Shown piece by piece: positions 53,216 through 64,000 of a stretch of DNA of 64,000 bases. Below the pieces are notes generated by a model, which saw nothing but the letters and a program-made list of their open reading frames with translations, was not told the origin of the DNA and searched no databases. The stretch comes from Pectinophora gossypiella (Eukaryota > Arthropoda > Insecta > Lepidoptera > Gelechiidae): NCBI RefSeq assembly GCF_024362695.1, contig NW_026063248.1, positions 769,663 to 833,662 of the forward strand, written 5' to 3'. Both the position numbers and the translations under genes were made by a program. Position 1 is the stretch's first letter. Each line of letters begins with the position of its first letter.

Positions 53216-54262
53216 ATGACTAGTCTACTTAACATAAATAATGACTTGGATAGTTTATGTGCCGATAATGCATTTACCTGCCTTCCGGAGCATTGCATTA
53301 ATTACACGCAGGGACTAAACAATAATATAAGTATATTTCATTTGAATATAAGTAGCATAAATAAACACTTTGACGAGTTGCAAACTATATTAAATATTAT
53401 AAGAATAAAAGTAGATATCATAATTTTAACCGAGTGTTGGCTTAGTAATGTCGGTAATTTACCGTATCTACAAGGTTACAACTCATTTTCTACAAAAAAT
53501 AACAAAAACCAAAATGACGGAATAGTATTATACTCCAAAGTTGGACTAAAATGCAAAATATCAGAACCAGGGATTCAAGATGCTACATGTTTGAATTGCA
53601 CAATAGATAACAAACTTGCACTGGTGGCAGTATATCGTTCTCCGTCATTTCAGACAAAATTAAATCATGATAAATTTCTTGATAGTTTACGTAATATCTA
53701 TGACAGCCTGAATCACTATGCAAATATAGCATTAATTGGAGATATAAATATTGATATCAAAGTAAACAATAAAAATGCACATAGTTTGGATTATCTTATT
53801 TTAAATGCCTCGTATGGACTTCTTCCGACACACTTAACGCCTACTAGAAAAGGGAACTGCCTAGATCACATTATTCTAAAATCCCGACAAAACAATACTA
53901 CTTTAATATTAGATTCAGCTATTTCTGACCACATGCCTATCATGCTAATACTAGAAAACGTAAACCCAAAACGTAAATCTTGTCCATTAATCACATGTCT
54001 AGATCACGTGGCGATAGTGAATGAATTACGGGATACCAGTTTTTCTGAGGTGATGGCCACGGAGGATGCAAACTCTGCCACCAACAAGTTTGTATCACTT
54101 GTCAAAGCAATTGTATCGAAGTACACCACTCATTCAAAGGTACCTAAAAAGAATCGCACCTTAAAACAGTGGATGACTCCTGGTTTATTAAAATGCACCA
54201 GGCATAGGGACAAACTACATAAAAAGTTGCGAAATGATATAAATAATTTACTCTTAAACTAA
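53216..54262 (+). pseudogene. LINE-3 endonuclease
   Basis: 348 codons from ATG. Motifs in order: IFHLNISSINKHFDELQ (Asn), IILTECWLSN (catalytic Glu), ALVAVYRSPS, ALIGDINIDI (Asp, Asn) and ISDHMPI (Asp-His). It continues into a linker (QWMTPGLLKCTRHRDKLHKKL). The endonuclease domain itself looks complete. The ORF ends at a TAA after NNLLLN because of a frameshift; the linker continues with RLLRKLKKEYEQNELL in another frame at about 54290. Confidence 0.87.
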
Positions 54263-56168
54263 TCTACTGTAGATATCGTAATTTTTGTAATCGGCTATTG
54301 CGGAAGTTAAAAAAGGAATATGAACAAAATGAACTTTTAAGGGCAGGTAAAAATCCAAAAGAATTATGGAAAACAGTAAAAAGCATTACTAATACTCAAA
54401 AACTTGTTTCTCAACCAATTGAACTCCTAGACATCTGTGATAACCCTAAGGAATCTATTGATTCTGTTTGCAGCTATTTCAGCAAAGTAGGAATATCGCT
54501 TGCAAATAACATTATTGAAAACAATCCGGATCTATTTCCCACAAACATACCCTCCACCGTTGCAGCAGAGGGGACAGCTTCATGCTCTCTATCTAACTCC
54601 TTGGTCTTATAGGAAGTGGATGAAACGGAAGTGGAATCTATCATTCTGAATTTACGTCAGAACTGCACCACCGGGTGGGATGATATTCCAGCTGCGGTCT
54701 TAAGAAATGGTAGACAGTTTCTGGTCCCTGCACTGACTCACATATGTAACCGCTCTATAAATACAGGTGTTTTGACGCTCTAAAAATAGCCGTAATTCAT
54801 CCTATACATAAGGCAGGAGGCAGAGACTGTGTCGATAACTATCGACCAATAAATATCCATCTTAACGTCCATTTCCAAAATCCTTGAAAAGGTTCTGAAC
54901 AAAAGGCTTAGAAATTTCCTTAACAACAATAAGTTAATTGCTCAGAACCAATATGGATTTAGAGAAGGAATTTCAACTGAAGATGCAGTTATGAATCTCA
55001 CACAAAATATTGCCAAAGATCTGGATTCAAAAACTAAGTCGTTAGGCGTCTTCCTAGATCTGACGAAGGCATTTGACGCAGTCTCGGTTTCCATCCTTAT
55101 CAACAAACTGGAGCGTATGGGGATTCGTGGGCTTCCCTTAGAAATATTCAAAGATTATCTATCAAACAGAAAACAATTTGTCAAAATAGATTCCTATATT
55201 AGTAATGAAGAAACTATACTCTGTGGAGTCCCGCAAGGTAGTATTCTTGGACCGACTCTATTTCAGGTCTATATTAATGATCTGTGTAAGCTTTCCCTCC
55301 CAAATTGTAATCTATATACATATGCAGATGATACCGCTATTATTGTTCGGGGTAGTGACTGGGACCAGGTAAGGGATCGAGCTGAGGATGTACTATCGGT
55401 TGTGGTGAGGTGGCTAAGTACTAATTTACTCACTCTTAATTTGGGCAAGACTAATTTCATCCCCTTCTCTATACGTCACAATTCAAAACCACCTAATGAT
55501 TTTGTACTAAAAGCACACAAATGTACTAGATCTTCTGATAGTTGCTCTTGTCATAAATTAAATAAAGCTAATACTGTCAAATACCTAGGGTGCAGATTGA
55601 CGATCGTCTTTGCTGGAACAAGCAGATAGATTACATTTCTACTAAGGTTGTACATCTGATATACATCTTTAAGTTATTAAGAAATAGTGCCTGTAGTGAA
55701 GTACTAAGAATGACTTATAATGCATTGTGTCAGTCTATAATCTCATATTGCATACCAGTATGGGGCGGTGCGATTAAAAGTGGCATGCTAAAAGTGGAAA
55801 GAGCACAAAGAGCGGTATTAAAAGTGGTGTCAAAAAAGCCGTTTATATACCCTACAGAACAACTTTATTTGGATTGCAAAGTCCTAACTGCCAGGAAACT
55901 CTTTGTGCTAAAATCAGTCTTACGCGTGCATAAAATAACGCCACCATCTGACAAATCACAACGTAGGAATGCCTTGCCTGCTGTCCCGCATAAAACTGGA
56001 TTCACTGAACATCATTTCTATGTCTTGGGCTCCTTATTATATAGAAAAATCGATAAAATTCTAAGTCTAAGGGATCTAAATAAATATGAAGTTAAACATA
56101 AAGTCGTAAATTGGATTCTTAATTTGAACTACTCTAAAACTGAGGAACTATTGAAATTCATTGCATAA
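54263..56168 (+). pseudogene. LINE-3 reverse transcriptase, frameshifted
   Basis: Linker KNPKELWKTVKSI, in-frame TAG at 54610-54612, RT start CTTGWDDIPAAVL, DNYRPINI-type motif near 54840 (frameshift near here), QYGFREGISTEDAVMNL, FLDLTKAFDAVSVSI, GVPQGSILGP and YADD (55321-55332). A Cys-rich insert (CTRSSDSCSCHKL) follows, then a frameshift near 55600 to the C-terminal region (SIISYCIPVWGG, RAQRAVLKV). Catalytic residues remain, but at least three frameshifts and one nonsense codon disable it. Confidence 0.85.
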
Positions 56169-56379
56169 TCTGCTTACTTGACCAATGCGTTATTTGCTTT
56201 TACATACAAATCTTAACCTAGCTTTGTTGCTAACGCAGTTGCCCTGTTATTTTTCACAAATCCTTAAAACATTGCACACGTACATGCGTTAGTGGAAGCT
56301 GCTTATAGCACGATAGCAGTTTCTGAACCCAAGACAACATTTAAGTCGTAGGGCTATCGCAAACACTCACACAGTTACA

Positions 56380-56432
56380 CACAAACACACACACACACTA
56401 ATATATACACATACACACACACACACACACAA
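56380..56432 (+). repeat. (CA)n microsatellite
   Basis: Interrupted CACACA tract in the LINE-3 3' UTR. Confidence 0.9.
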
Positions 56433-56696
56433 ACCCAATTTACATACAAAATGCATGTTTATTTGTTCTTGTTTAAGCACAGTTTATTGTCAAATAAATT
56501 CAGTTTAAAAATGGTCTGCCTAAACTGATGTTATAAAAGATGTAATTGCTGAACACTGCTCCCTGAGATACAAGTCTCCTAGTTCAGGTAGCAGGGTTAT
56601 ACTTCTGTAGCATTTGTGTGTCCTAGCTGTAGCATCCAATCTTGTGTCGATCTTTTCTATGACAATAAACAATTATTTTTTTTTTAATTTTAACCT

Positions 56697-57535
56697 GTTT
56701 CTACTCTTATAAATTCCTACCGTCGCCCAGTCACTAAAAATTGGTGTGTCTGCTTTCTTAATTGTTTTTGCCTTAAATACTTTATTACATTCCGATTTTG
56801 TTAGATTAAATAGGGAGTTATATAACAAATTTGGGTCATCACAGTAAGGAAGTTCTGGTAATTTGTTTGACATATTATCTTTGAATTGTTCTAAACGACT
56901 ACTTGATATAGGATTGCATGTAACATCCTTTTTCAGTGAGCAAATATCCTTTTTCAAATATCTTTCAAGTTATTTGTTGACCACAGTGATCTGACTTTAA
57001 TTTATTAATTATTAATTTATCACAAGGTTCTATGTTACTAAAAATATTATCGATAAATTTCGCGGACTTTGACGTGATTCGGGTTGGTTCTGAAAAAAGA
57101 TTTACAAGATTATAACACAGAAATTAATATTTGAATGTAGTACTTAATGAGCAATTTTCCAGAATATCAATATTAAAATCACCGCAGACGATAACATGTC
57201 TGCTTTTATTACATAATTTGCATAAAGCTTCATCAATAACTTTCTCAAATAGATCATAAGATGAAGCGGGGGGTCTGTATACGCTCAATACAATAAGCCG
57301 GCTGAGTTCAATACAGGCTAGCTCAACAGTTCGCTCAACTGAGAGACTTACAATATCCGTTCGTTCCTTAAATTTAAACAATTACGTACTAATATTAAGA
57401 ACAGCCACGGATAGCCGTCTCCCTGCTGTACGAGCTGGCAACCTGGTGATTATTGAAGCAAACGAACTCATGTTTTTTTAGCCAATGTTCAGTTACGTAC
57501 ATAATATCAACGCAATTACTATTTAAAAACATAAT
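56697..57535 (-). pseudogene. LINE-4 endonuclease and start of linker
   Basis: On the minus strand from 57535: VDIMYVTEHWL (catalytic Glu), LSVYRPPASSYDLF and VIVCGDFNID. After a degraded stretch come EPTRI and LKSDHCGQQ-type motifs (57090-56980), then SWSDW-like DWATVGIYKSRNRL at the LINE-3 junction (56697). Frameshifts and stops lie near 57380 and 57110. It joins 53068 to form one decayed element. Confidence 0.8.
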
Positions 57536-58112
57536 AACGGGTTCTTAACGCGTTTAAATGGGGATATGAGACTCCCGATATTTCGACACTGTTGCAAGTG
57601 CCATGATCACGAGATGACTAATGAATTGGAGTAGAGTAGGTAGATCCATAATTTTCTACGGTAGACATATCTGTCTACCCTCTTTCTTTGCCGCTTGTTT
57701 ATGTTTTTGATATCGGAATGTTCGGAACCATCTGAACTCGCACCAAACTCACTACGACAAACCGCACTCACTGTGCCCTCACGTTTTTTCACCACATTAG
57801 GCCGTTTCAAGCTTTTTACAACACCTACTACTGGATTCCATGGTCGATAATTTGAACCCGTCTTCCCTGTTGAAATTTTTATGTTTTCTGATTTCAATAG
57901 CCTCTTTTACGAGTCTGGAGATGTAATGACGTTCTGTCGATGTTCTGTCGTTATGTGTTTTAATTATGATAATAACCGCGTAAACTTAAAACAATGTATA
58001 ACGCAATTACTGATTAAAAAAAGTTCAAATTCAAGTTCCTTGCCCAATATTTCTTGTATGTTTTGGTGTACCAGGTTGATTACATTTGTATTTTTCTTAT
58101 TGAATTTTATCT
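57536..58112. other. Unassigned, possible LINE-4 upstream part
   Basis: A 96-codon minus-strand frame (57607-57897) has a basic patch (NKRQRKRVDR) but no recognised domain. It could be the ORF1 or ORF2 leader of LINE-4. The rest is AT-rich. Confidence 0.35.
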
Positions 58113-58235
58113 TCTATACTTATAATAAATCTGTAGAGAGGTCAATTCTGTACATTAAATATATTTTCAAAATAACTATCAGGGGGTGATAAGTGATCGA
58201 TACTGATGCCAAAAATGCAATCAGTAAAATTTTTG

Positions 58236-58267
58236 TCTGTCTGTCTGTTGTCGTCTGTCTGTCTGTA
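58236..58267 (+). repeat. (TGTC)n microsatellite, interrupted
   Basis: Tetranucleotide tract at the Helitron 5' position, broken by TTGTCG. Confidence 0.9.
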
Positions 58268-59704
58268 TTTCCTTAAGAAACAAAAACTACTGGACGGATT
58301 TTAATGAAAACTTGGTACAATTATTTTTCATACTCCTGGGCAGGTTATAGTATACATTTCATCACGCTACAATCAATTAGGAGCAGAGTAGTTAAGGGAA
58401 ATTTTGGAAAACGGGAGAAGTTACTCCATTTTTTAAGCTTCCGTCCAGTGAGCAGCCTTAATGGTTAAAGTTACATAGAAATCATGTATGCGGAATATCT
58501 TCTAATATATTAAAAGGAAAACTGACTGACTGAATGACTGACATATCAACGCACAGCCTAAACGGCTAAACGTAGGCACTTGAAATTAGGAAGGAACGTA
58601 GCTCAGGTACCGTAGAGGTGCACTTAGAAAGGAATTCTCGAAATTCCCACGGGAACAGGAATTAGCGGAAAACCCTTTGATGTATAAAAATTCTAAACCG
58701 CTTTAAGATTTTTATTTCTATTTTTTTAATTCTAAGACGCTTGAAATTTGGCATGCAGGTACCATAGTTAACTTAAAGCTTAGTTGCAACTGGATATTGC
58801 AAAATTCCCACGGGAAGGGGGGGGGGGAGTTAGCGGAAAAAAAACATTTGTATGATAAAATCTAAACCGCGTAAGATAGATGTTTTCAATTCTAGCATGC
58901 AGCTACGAATAAAAGCATGCATGCATACCTTAGTAAATATAAATTTTAGTTAAGGCTGTATATGAAAAATGGGAATTGGCGGGTAAAAAAAAATTGTATG
59001 AAAAAATCTAAACTGCATAAGTTAGATGCTGAAATTTGACATGCATATATTAAATACCTTAGTGAATGCAAAGTTAAAAATTTCCCTGGGAACGGGAAGC
59101 GAGTTAGAGGCTTGAAATTTATAGCTCGCGGTAGTGGCAACCAAGAAACGTCGCGGCCGCGGCGCGTCTGTGGGGCGGCGACAGCGGTGGCGAGGTGCGG
59201 AGGGGGGGCAGATACCCGAGTGAGCAACCGAAACGCGGTAGACGCGTGAGGGCAGACGTCGTTGATGGTCGTGTCAAATATTGAATTTTGCGGGCGAACT
59301 TTTCACTATTATTGGATGGTTCAAATGCTTGATGGCTTGGGTAGTTTTCTGTTGAATTTTCCGGGCGGACGTTTCACGGCGTATTTCTGTTGTATTTTTT
59401 AATTTTGTTTAAATTTTCGAAACTGATCGAATTTTTCCTAAAATATCAAACCAATCATAAAACTAATAATCTAGAAATTAATAACAATTCATTATTTAAC
59501 TGAGCTACTTATACTGTAACCTCATTTAAAAATAATAAAATTAAGCATTTTTAAACGGTTTTATTTAGCTCACCCCGTTTGTTTTATTCTTGGGTCAAAT
59601 TTAGTAATTCAAATTTCACCCTCTTCCTGTCAACCGATTAATCTGAAATTTTGTATACACTTTGGATTTTGGTGACAATACAATTATGTTTATTCATTAT
59701 CATT

Positions 59705-60345
59705 ATAAATCCAAGATGGCGGCCGCTACAAAATGGCGGATAACGTAGGTTTTATCAATCCATCAATATGGGTATCAAATGAAAGGGCTCAACAAGCAGA
59801 AACAATATACTATAAAAAATTGAAATCCAAGATGGCGGCCGCTACAAAATGGCGGATAACGTAGGTTTTATCAATCCCATCAATATGGGTATCAAATGAA
59901 AGTGCTCAACTAGTAGAATACAATGTACTATAAAATTAAAATCCAAGATGGCGGCCGCTACAAAATGGCGGATAACGTAGGTTTTATCAATCTCATCAAT
60001 ATGGGTATCAAATGAAAGTGCTCAACCAGTAAAATACAATGTATTATATAAAAATTAAAATCCAAGATGGCGGCCTCTACAAAATGGCGGATAACTTAGG
60101 TTTTATCAATCCCATCAAGGTCTCAACAAGTAGAATACAATTTACTATGCAAAATTGAAATCTAAGATGGCCGCGAATGGCTTATAACATTTTTTTATCA
60201 ATCCCACCAATATGGGTATCAAATAAAAGGGCTTGACAAGAAGAATACAGTGCACTATACAACCTCAATATTAAGATGGCGCAGCCACTAAATGGCGTAT
60301 AATAATAAGATTTAAATTTAGAAATTGAATCTGTAATTTAGGTAT
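59705..60345 (+). repeat. 116-bp tandem repeat (about six units)
   Basis: Units start CCAAGATGGCGGCC at 59711, 59827, 59943 and 60062, then diverge at about 60162 and 60270. Each contains AAAATGGCGGATAACGTAGG and ATGGGTATCAAATGAAAG. It lies between the Helitron 5' end and the Rep gene. Confidence 0.92.
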
Positions 60346-60359
60346 CTGATTAATCCAGC

Positions 60360-60540
60360 CTGAATCCACCACCCAAGTCAAGATTTTGTATCGTGTTGAG
60401 GACTGTGTGGCGTTAGGGTGGCTAAAAGTGATACGTCGTTAGCGGTACACCACCCAAGTTAAGGTGAAAGGTTAAAACGCGCCGAGAACTGTATGGCATT
60501 AGGGTGGATAAAAATGATATGTCGTTAGCGTTTACCCCTC
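60360..60540 (+). repeat. Two-copy direct repeat before the Helitron gene
   Basis: CACCACCCAAGT, GGCGTTAGGGTGG and GTGATACGTCGTTAGCG recur in order about 80-90 bp apart with substitutions. Possibly promoter-proximal. Confidence 0.6.
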
Positions 60541-60611
60541 AAGACTCAGGCGCATCTTGTTGTACATAGCCTTGCCCCTTTATTGGACCTCTGGGGGGGT
60601 CGACCGTTTAA

Positions 60612-61558
60612 ATGTCCATTACTCGTGGGAACAAAATGGTAAAAAAAAATATAAAAAATACAAACACAAATAAAACAGAAACTGCAACACAACGTAAACG
60701 AAGGCTTCAAAAAGCGAAAGAAAAGTATAAAGCAAAACGAGCTAAAGAAAGTGAAGGTGATAGAAATAGTCAATTACAGAAACGACGGGAACAATTAGCG
60801 TCAAAAACACCTGAGCAATATGAGGCCAGGTTAAAAAAGCAACGTCAGCGATACACACACATGATAGCGTCAGAAACGCCTGAAGAATATCAAGCCAGGT
60901 TAACAAAACAACGGAGCGATATACACAGATGGTAGCGTCAGAAACGCCTGAAGAATATGAAGTTAGATTAATACAAAGCCGTGAAAGACAAAGACAGCAA
61001 TTGGGTTCAGAAACGCCTGAACATCGCGATACGAGGTTAAATACACAACGAGAGCGTACCCAGCAATGCAGAGCTAATAATCTGCAGGCATTCGAGAATG
61101 CTATTAACACAATTTGTATACATGTTTGTGATATTTGTACCAAACGTTGTTATCCTAATCAAGTTCGTACAGTTCGGTACAACGCTGCTGCATTAACATA
61201 CTTACCTGTGGAGTTAACTTCGAAAATATCATTGTTATTATGTTCCCGCTGTCAAACACATGTTACTAGTAATAAAACAACAGCACCACCAAAAGCTTAT
61301 TGGAATAATCTGGATCCAGGTTCTATACCAGACGTTATCCAAACATTGACACAGGCGGAACAACGTTTGCTGTGCAGAATTATTCCCTTTGTTAAAATCG
61401 TGAAATTTAGTGGCCTCTATGGGCAGTACGGTTTTCGCGGACAGGCAGTTTTATTTGCCCAAGATATCTTTGAAGTCAGTGAAAGACTGCCTAGTTTGCT
61501 ACCAAGATCTGCAAGCCAGGTAGGCATTATTGTAGTAACCGAACGATTAGAAAATTGA
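60612..61558 (+). pseudogene. Helitron protein, N-terminal region
   Basis: From ATG 60612: a very basic Lys/Arg start, then about four tandem units of the pattern ASETPEEYEARLKKQRQR, probably helical. A frameshift near 60925 separates the first and later units. Then come a Cys motif (CDICTKRCYP), LPVELTSKISLLLCSRCQTH and RLLCRIIPFVKIVKF, then YGFRGQAVLFAQDI. This last part is the domain that precedes Rep in many insect Helitron proteins (DUF6570 type as I recall). Another slip at about 61556 leads into the next segment. Confidence 0.75.
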
Positions 61559-62430
61559 ACATCACCAGGGAATTCACAATATGTCGCGAAAAAGTCTATA
61601 GTGCTTTAAAATGGTTAATCAGAAATAACCCGCTTTACAAAGATGTACGTATTGACGACAATGCTCAAATTAGTGACCAGGAGTTAGTACGACTTAGTGT
61701 GCCCGAATTGTCTGAAGATGAAGCGTCCGAAAGGAATGAAAATGAAATTCGAAATGCATTCATTCCAATTAATAATGTTGCAAGAATTATTCGAGCTTCA
61801 TGGCATCAAGGTGACTACAACGTCTTTACTTCGCGATATGCTGGTGTACAATGTAGTGCTATGTCGTTGGCGAACATTGTCCGAGCTGCAATCCTAAGCC
61901 CTAATCAATGGGACGTCAATATCTGAATGCTAAATGTTAGCGGTGACTCCTTATATTGCTGGATTCGTACCCAGCTTGATCCTACTGAACTGGGTGAAAC
62001 AGGATATTTAGAGATACGAAACTTTCATATCGTCAGGCAAAGTTTACAAATGTATGAATGCCGATTTTCTATAGAATATGATGAAGACACTCTTTTATTC
62101 GGGAGTCTCCAAGATTCTGTAAATACCAATAATATCGGCATTACATTACATACAGCTTTAAATAGATTATTGATAGCCATTCTTCAGGAATATTGACAGC
62201 GTCAAATAAATCTGTTAGCGTATTTCGCGGTGAAGACAAATACTATTTTGCTGACTCCCATTCTTGTGGCCCAAAAGGAAAACCAACACCAGAAAATGGC
62301 AAAGCCTGTGTTATAGAATGCGACAACTTACAAGAACTGTGCCGCATCTGTAAAAGATGCCTCGGATCCCGTAATATCGCGTACACCCTTACACGCGTAG
62401 ACGTACATTTGAGGGAAAATATTATCACTC
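61555..62430 (+). pseudogene. Helitron protein, cysteine-protease-like region
   Basis: Three overlapping frames form one domain. The sequence GVQCSAMSLAN (Cys codon 61852-61854) is followed by a TGA at 61924-61926 and GDSLYCWIRTQLD. GYLEIRNFHIV, LFGSLQDSV and NIGITLHTALNRLL come next, then, after a slip near 62190, FADSHSCGPKG (Asp-Ser-His at 62252-62260). A Gln-Cys followed about 130 residues later by Asp-Ser-His looks like a papain-fold protease or deubiquitinase (OTU or herpesvirus-C76-like arrangement). That is inference from motif layout. OTU domains are known in some Helitron-group proteins. Broken by one nonsense codon and one frameshift. Confidence 0.6.
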
Positions 62431-64000
62431 GTCAGGGTGTTCAAGTACAGCAACAGGAAGATGCCATCACTCATCAGGATGTACAAGTACAACAACCGCT
62501 TTCGAATCTGAGATCTGAAACTATACCTATACAAACATCTGTAATGTTGCCTATTGATAGCGTTCAACCTGATGTTGAAGATGAGCTAGAGGTATCTGAA
62601 AATGTAAACGAAATCAGAAGAAAGACGAATAATAATATTGTGAATGAAGCTTATGAGTTAAAAGCAAAGAGTTCGCATGGTATCAGCTTTTCCCTATGGT
62701 AAAAATGGTTTGAAAGAACAACGGCCCGTAAATATAAGTCCTTTGGATTACTATCAATTTCGTTTATTAGGTGCCGATGTAGATTTCAGCGCAACGATTA
62801 CCTATTCTATGCTCTATCAATGTTTGAGTACTATCGAGTTAAATCAACCATTGCAGCTTGTGCTAGAAAAGTTGAAGGTAAAAACGGCAATCGAGTGGAA
62901 GACCTGCACTTATATTTAAAAAATCTTAGAGGTTCCGCTGCTTATTCGTAGTGCTCTTAGTGATCTTATAGCACAAATCAATGTTTAGGACCTCCCACTT
63001 ATTTTGTTACATTGAGCTGCAATGATCTTCACTGGAAGGATATGAAAAGAGGTCTCCTTGTTAGTGATGGTAAACAGCACATTGACCCAGATGACATAGA
63101 TATTCAGGAAACTCAGAGACTCATCGAGATGTATCCAGTTGTTGTGAGTAGACATTTTATGGTACGTGTTAATGCGCTAATGCAGTTTCTTAAAACTGAT
63201 ACTGAAATATTTGGCGGTAAAGTTAAAGATCATTGGTGGCGATCGAGTTTCAGAACAGAGGAAGTCCTCATTTGCATATGGTTGTTTGGATCGAAGGTCA
63301 CCCGTCTGTTGCGACACCTGAAGGAATAGCTCGCATTGATTCAGTCTGTAGTACTGCCATTCCTCCAGAAACTTCAGAACTATATGAATTAGTTAAAAAT
63401 TGTCAAATACATCGACACACTAGTACCTGCACGAAAAATAATTCCGTTTGTCGTTTCAACTTTCCACGCTCGGAATGCTTAGAGACACAGTTATTGATCC
63501 TTCATCTAACGAATTCATCTACAACGGTGGTCGCATTTGCGTTCTGAAAAGAAAAAGTGAAGATGGTTCGGTAAATAATTACAGTCCTGCTTTGCTAAAA
63601 ATGTGGAAAGCCAACATGGATATACAACCGTGTGGTACAAATGAGTCGATTGCGTATTAAATCGCTAAATACGTGTCAAAATCAGAACCTACAAACCTAG
63701 ATGGTGAAGTATCTCGAGCTATTCAACAAATTAGAAGAGAAGAAACTGACGTCTCGCGTAAGCTGTTTTAAAATATGCATGCGCATATTAAGAGAACGTC
63801 AAGTTTCAGCCTGCGAATGCGTATTCAGGCTATGCCATTTGAGATGCGTGACAGCTCGAGAAAAACAATTTTTGTCAATACTCGTAAAGCGGAACAAAGG
63901 TATAAAGTGTTGAAGTTTAATGAAGCTGGTCAAGCAGCAGGATATTGTGCCAATATTTTCGAACGATATGAAAAGCGACCAGCAGAGCACCCCACTATGA
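62431..64000 (+). pseudogene. Helitron Rep (HUH endonuclease), partial and frameshifted
   Basis: A Gln-rich linker (GVQVQQQEDAITHQDVQVQQ) is followed by the Helitron_like_N start (QLFPYGKNGLKEQRPVNISP), FVTLSCNDLHWKD near 63000, and SPHLHMVVWIEG with the HUH motif at 63269-63277. CRFNFPR-type Cys/His sequence, SIAY then TAA (63658-63660), IAKYVSKSEPTNLDGE and later Rep sequence run to the window edge. Frames change near 62690, 62900, 63240, 63460 and 63700, so it is a pseudogene. It would nick and join single DNA strands for rolling-circle transposition. The helicase part lies outside the window. Confidence 0.82.

Larger units (their letters stand above)
53074..56691 (+). mobile_element. LINE-3, near-complete non-LTR element in LINE-4
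   Basis: 3618 bp flanked by the 5-bp duplication AACCT (53069-53073 and 56692-56696). It has a short leader (about 140 bp), endonuclease (53216-54262), reverse transcriptase (to 56168), a 3' UTR with a (CA)n tract, AATAAA at 56664, and a T-rich end. No ORF1 is seen, so it is 5'-truncated or of a single-ORF type. Confidence 0.85.
58113..64000 (+). mobile_element. Candidate autonomous Helitron, 5' end to window edge
   Basis: The 5' end (TCTATACTTATAATAAATC, CTGTAGAGAGG, (TGTC)n, then 134-bp-type repeat units to about 59100) matches Helitron-1 and Helitron-2. No CTAG hairpin terminus follows. Instead come unique sequence, a 116-bp tandem repeat (59705-60345) and a broken Helitron Rep gene on the same strand. 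The simplest reading is a single long element whose 3' end lies outside the window. Two adjacent elements remain possible. Confidence 0.55.

Overview
The window is eukaryotic, AT-rich and almost entirely transposable-element (TE) sequence. It most probably comes from a lepidopteran (moth or butterfly). This rests on Helitron ends of a kind I know from Lepidoptera: a 5' TC start followed by an ATAAATGCGAAAG or ATAAATCTGTAGAG motif and (TGTC)n, and a 3' GACGAAGTCGCGGG hairpin followed by CTAG. I found no convincing single-copy host gene, no rRNA, no intact tRNA and no CRISPR array.

Layout. (1) 142-1738: a non-autonomous Helitron. (2) 1873-4888, minus strand: an intron-containing, broken pseudogene of a DDE-like transposase-type protein with a tandemly duplicated exon. 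(3) 5586-8519: a composite Helitron carrying a 304-bp retroposon insertion. (4) 8520-42196: one degraded BEL/Pao element, split by two nests. Nest 1 lies in its gag: Gypsy A (9657-28303, 4-bp duplication CTTG, 394-bp LTRs) holds Helitron-2 (15893-27391, minus). Helitron-2 holds a 5.3-kb non-LTR element, LINE-1 (15965-21261), whose ORF1 holds a 246-bp SINE-like insert. Helitron-2 also contains about 38 units of a 134-bp satellite. Nest 2 lies in the BEL integrase: LINE-2 (minus, 5'-truncated and internally deleted) holds Gypsy B (32353-40202, minus, duplication GTGT), whose single 995-codon ORF lacks protease and reverse transcriptase. (5) 42197-50500: Gypsy C, resembling the CsRn1/Kabuki group, with a second copy of the composite Helitron in its integrase and a small predicted membrane-protein ORF after pol. 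(6) 51013-51477: a Jockey-like 3' fragment with a poly-A tail. (7) 52663-57535: LINE-4 (minus) interrupted by LINE-3 (plus, 53074-56691, duplication AACCT). (8) 58113 to the window end: a Helitron 5' end, tandem repeats, and a broken Helitron protein (N-terminal domain, cysteine-protease-like domain, HUH Rep). The helicase would lie beyond the window.

The genes do not form a pathway. The order of events can be read from the nesting: target duplications and A|T Helitron junctions tell which element landed in which. Gypsy A is the only element with an intact pol. Its LTRs differ at one position by eye, although three or four younger layers sit inside it. The broken Helitron protein at the right end shares its 5' terminus with Helitron-1 and Helitron-2, so it may represent their autonomous source.

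Limits: coordinates and junctions were read by eye. Clade names come from recalled motifs, not from searches.
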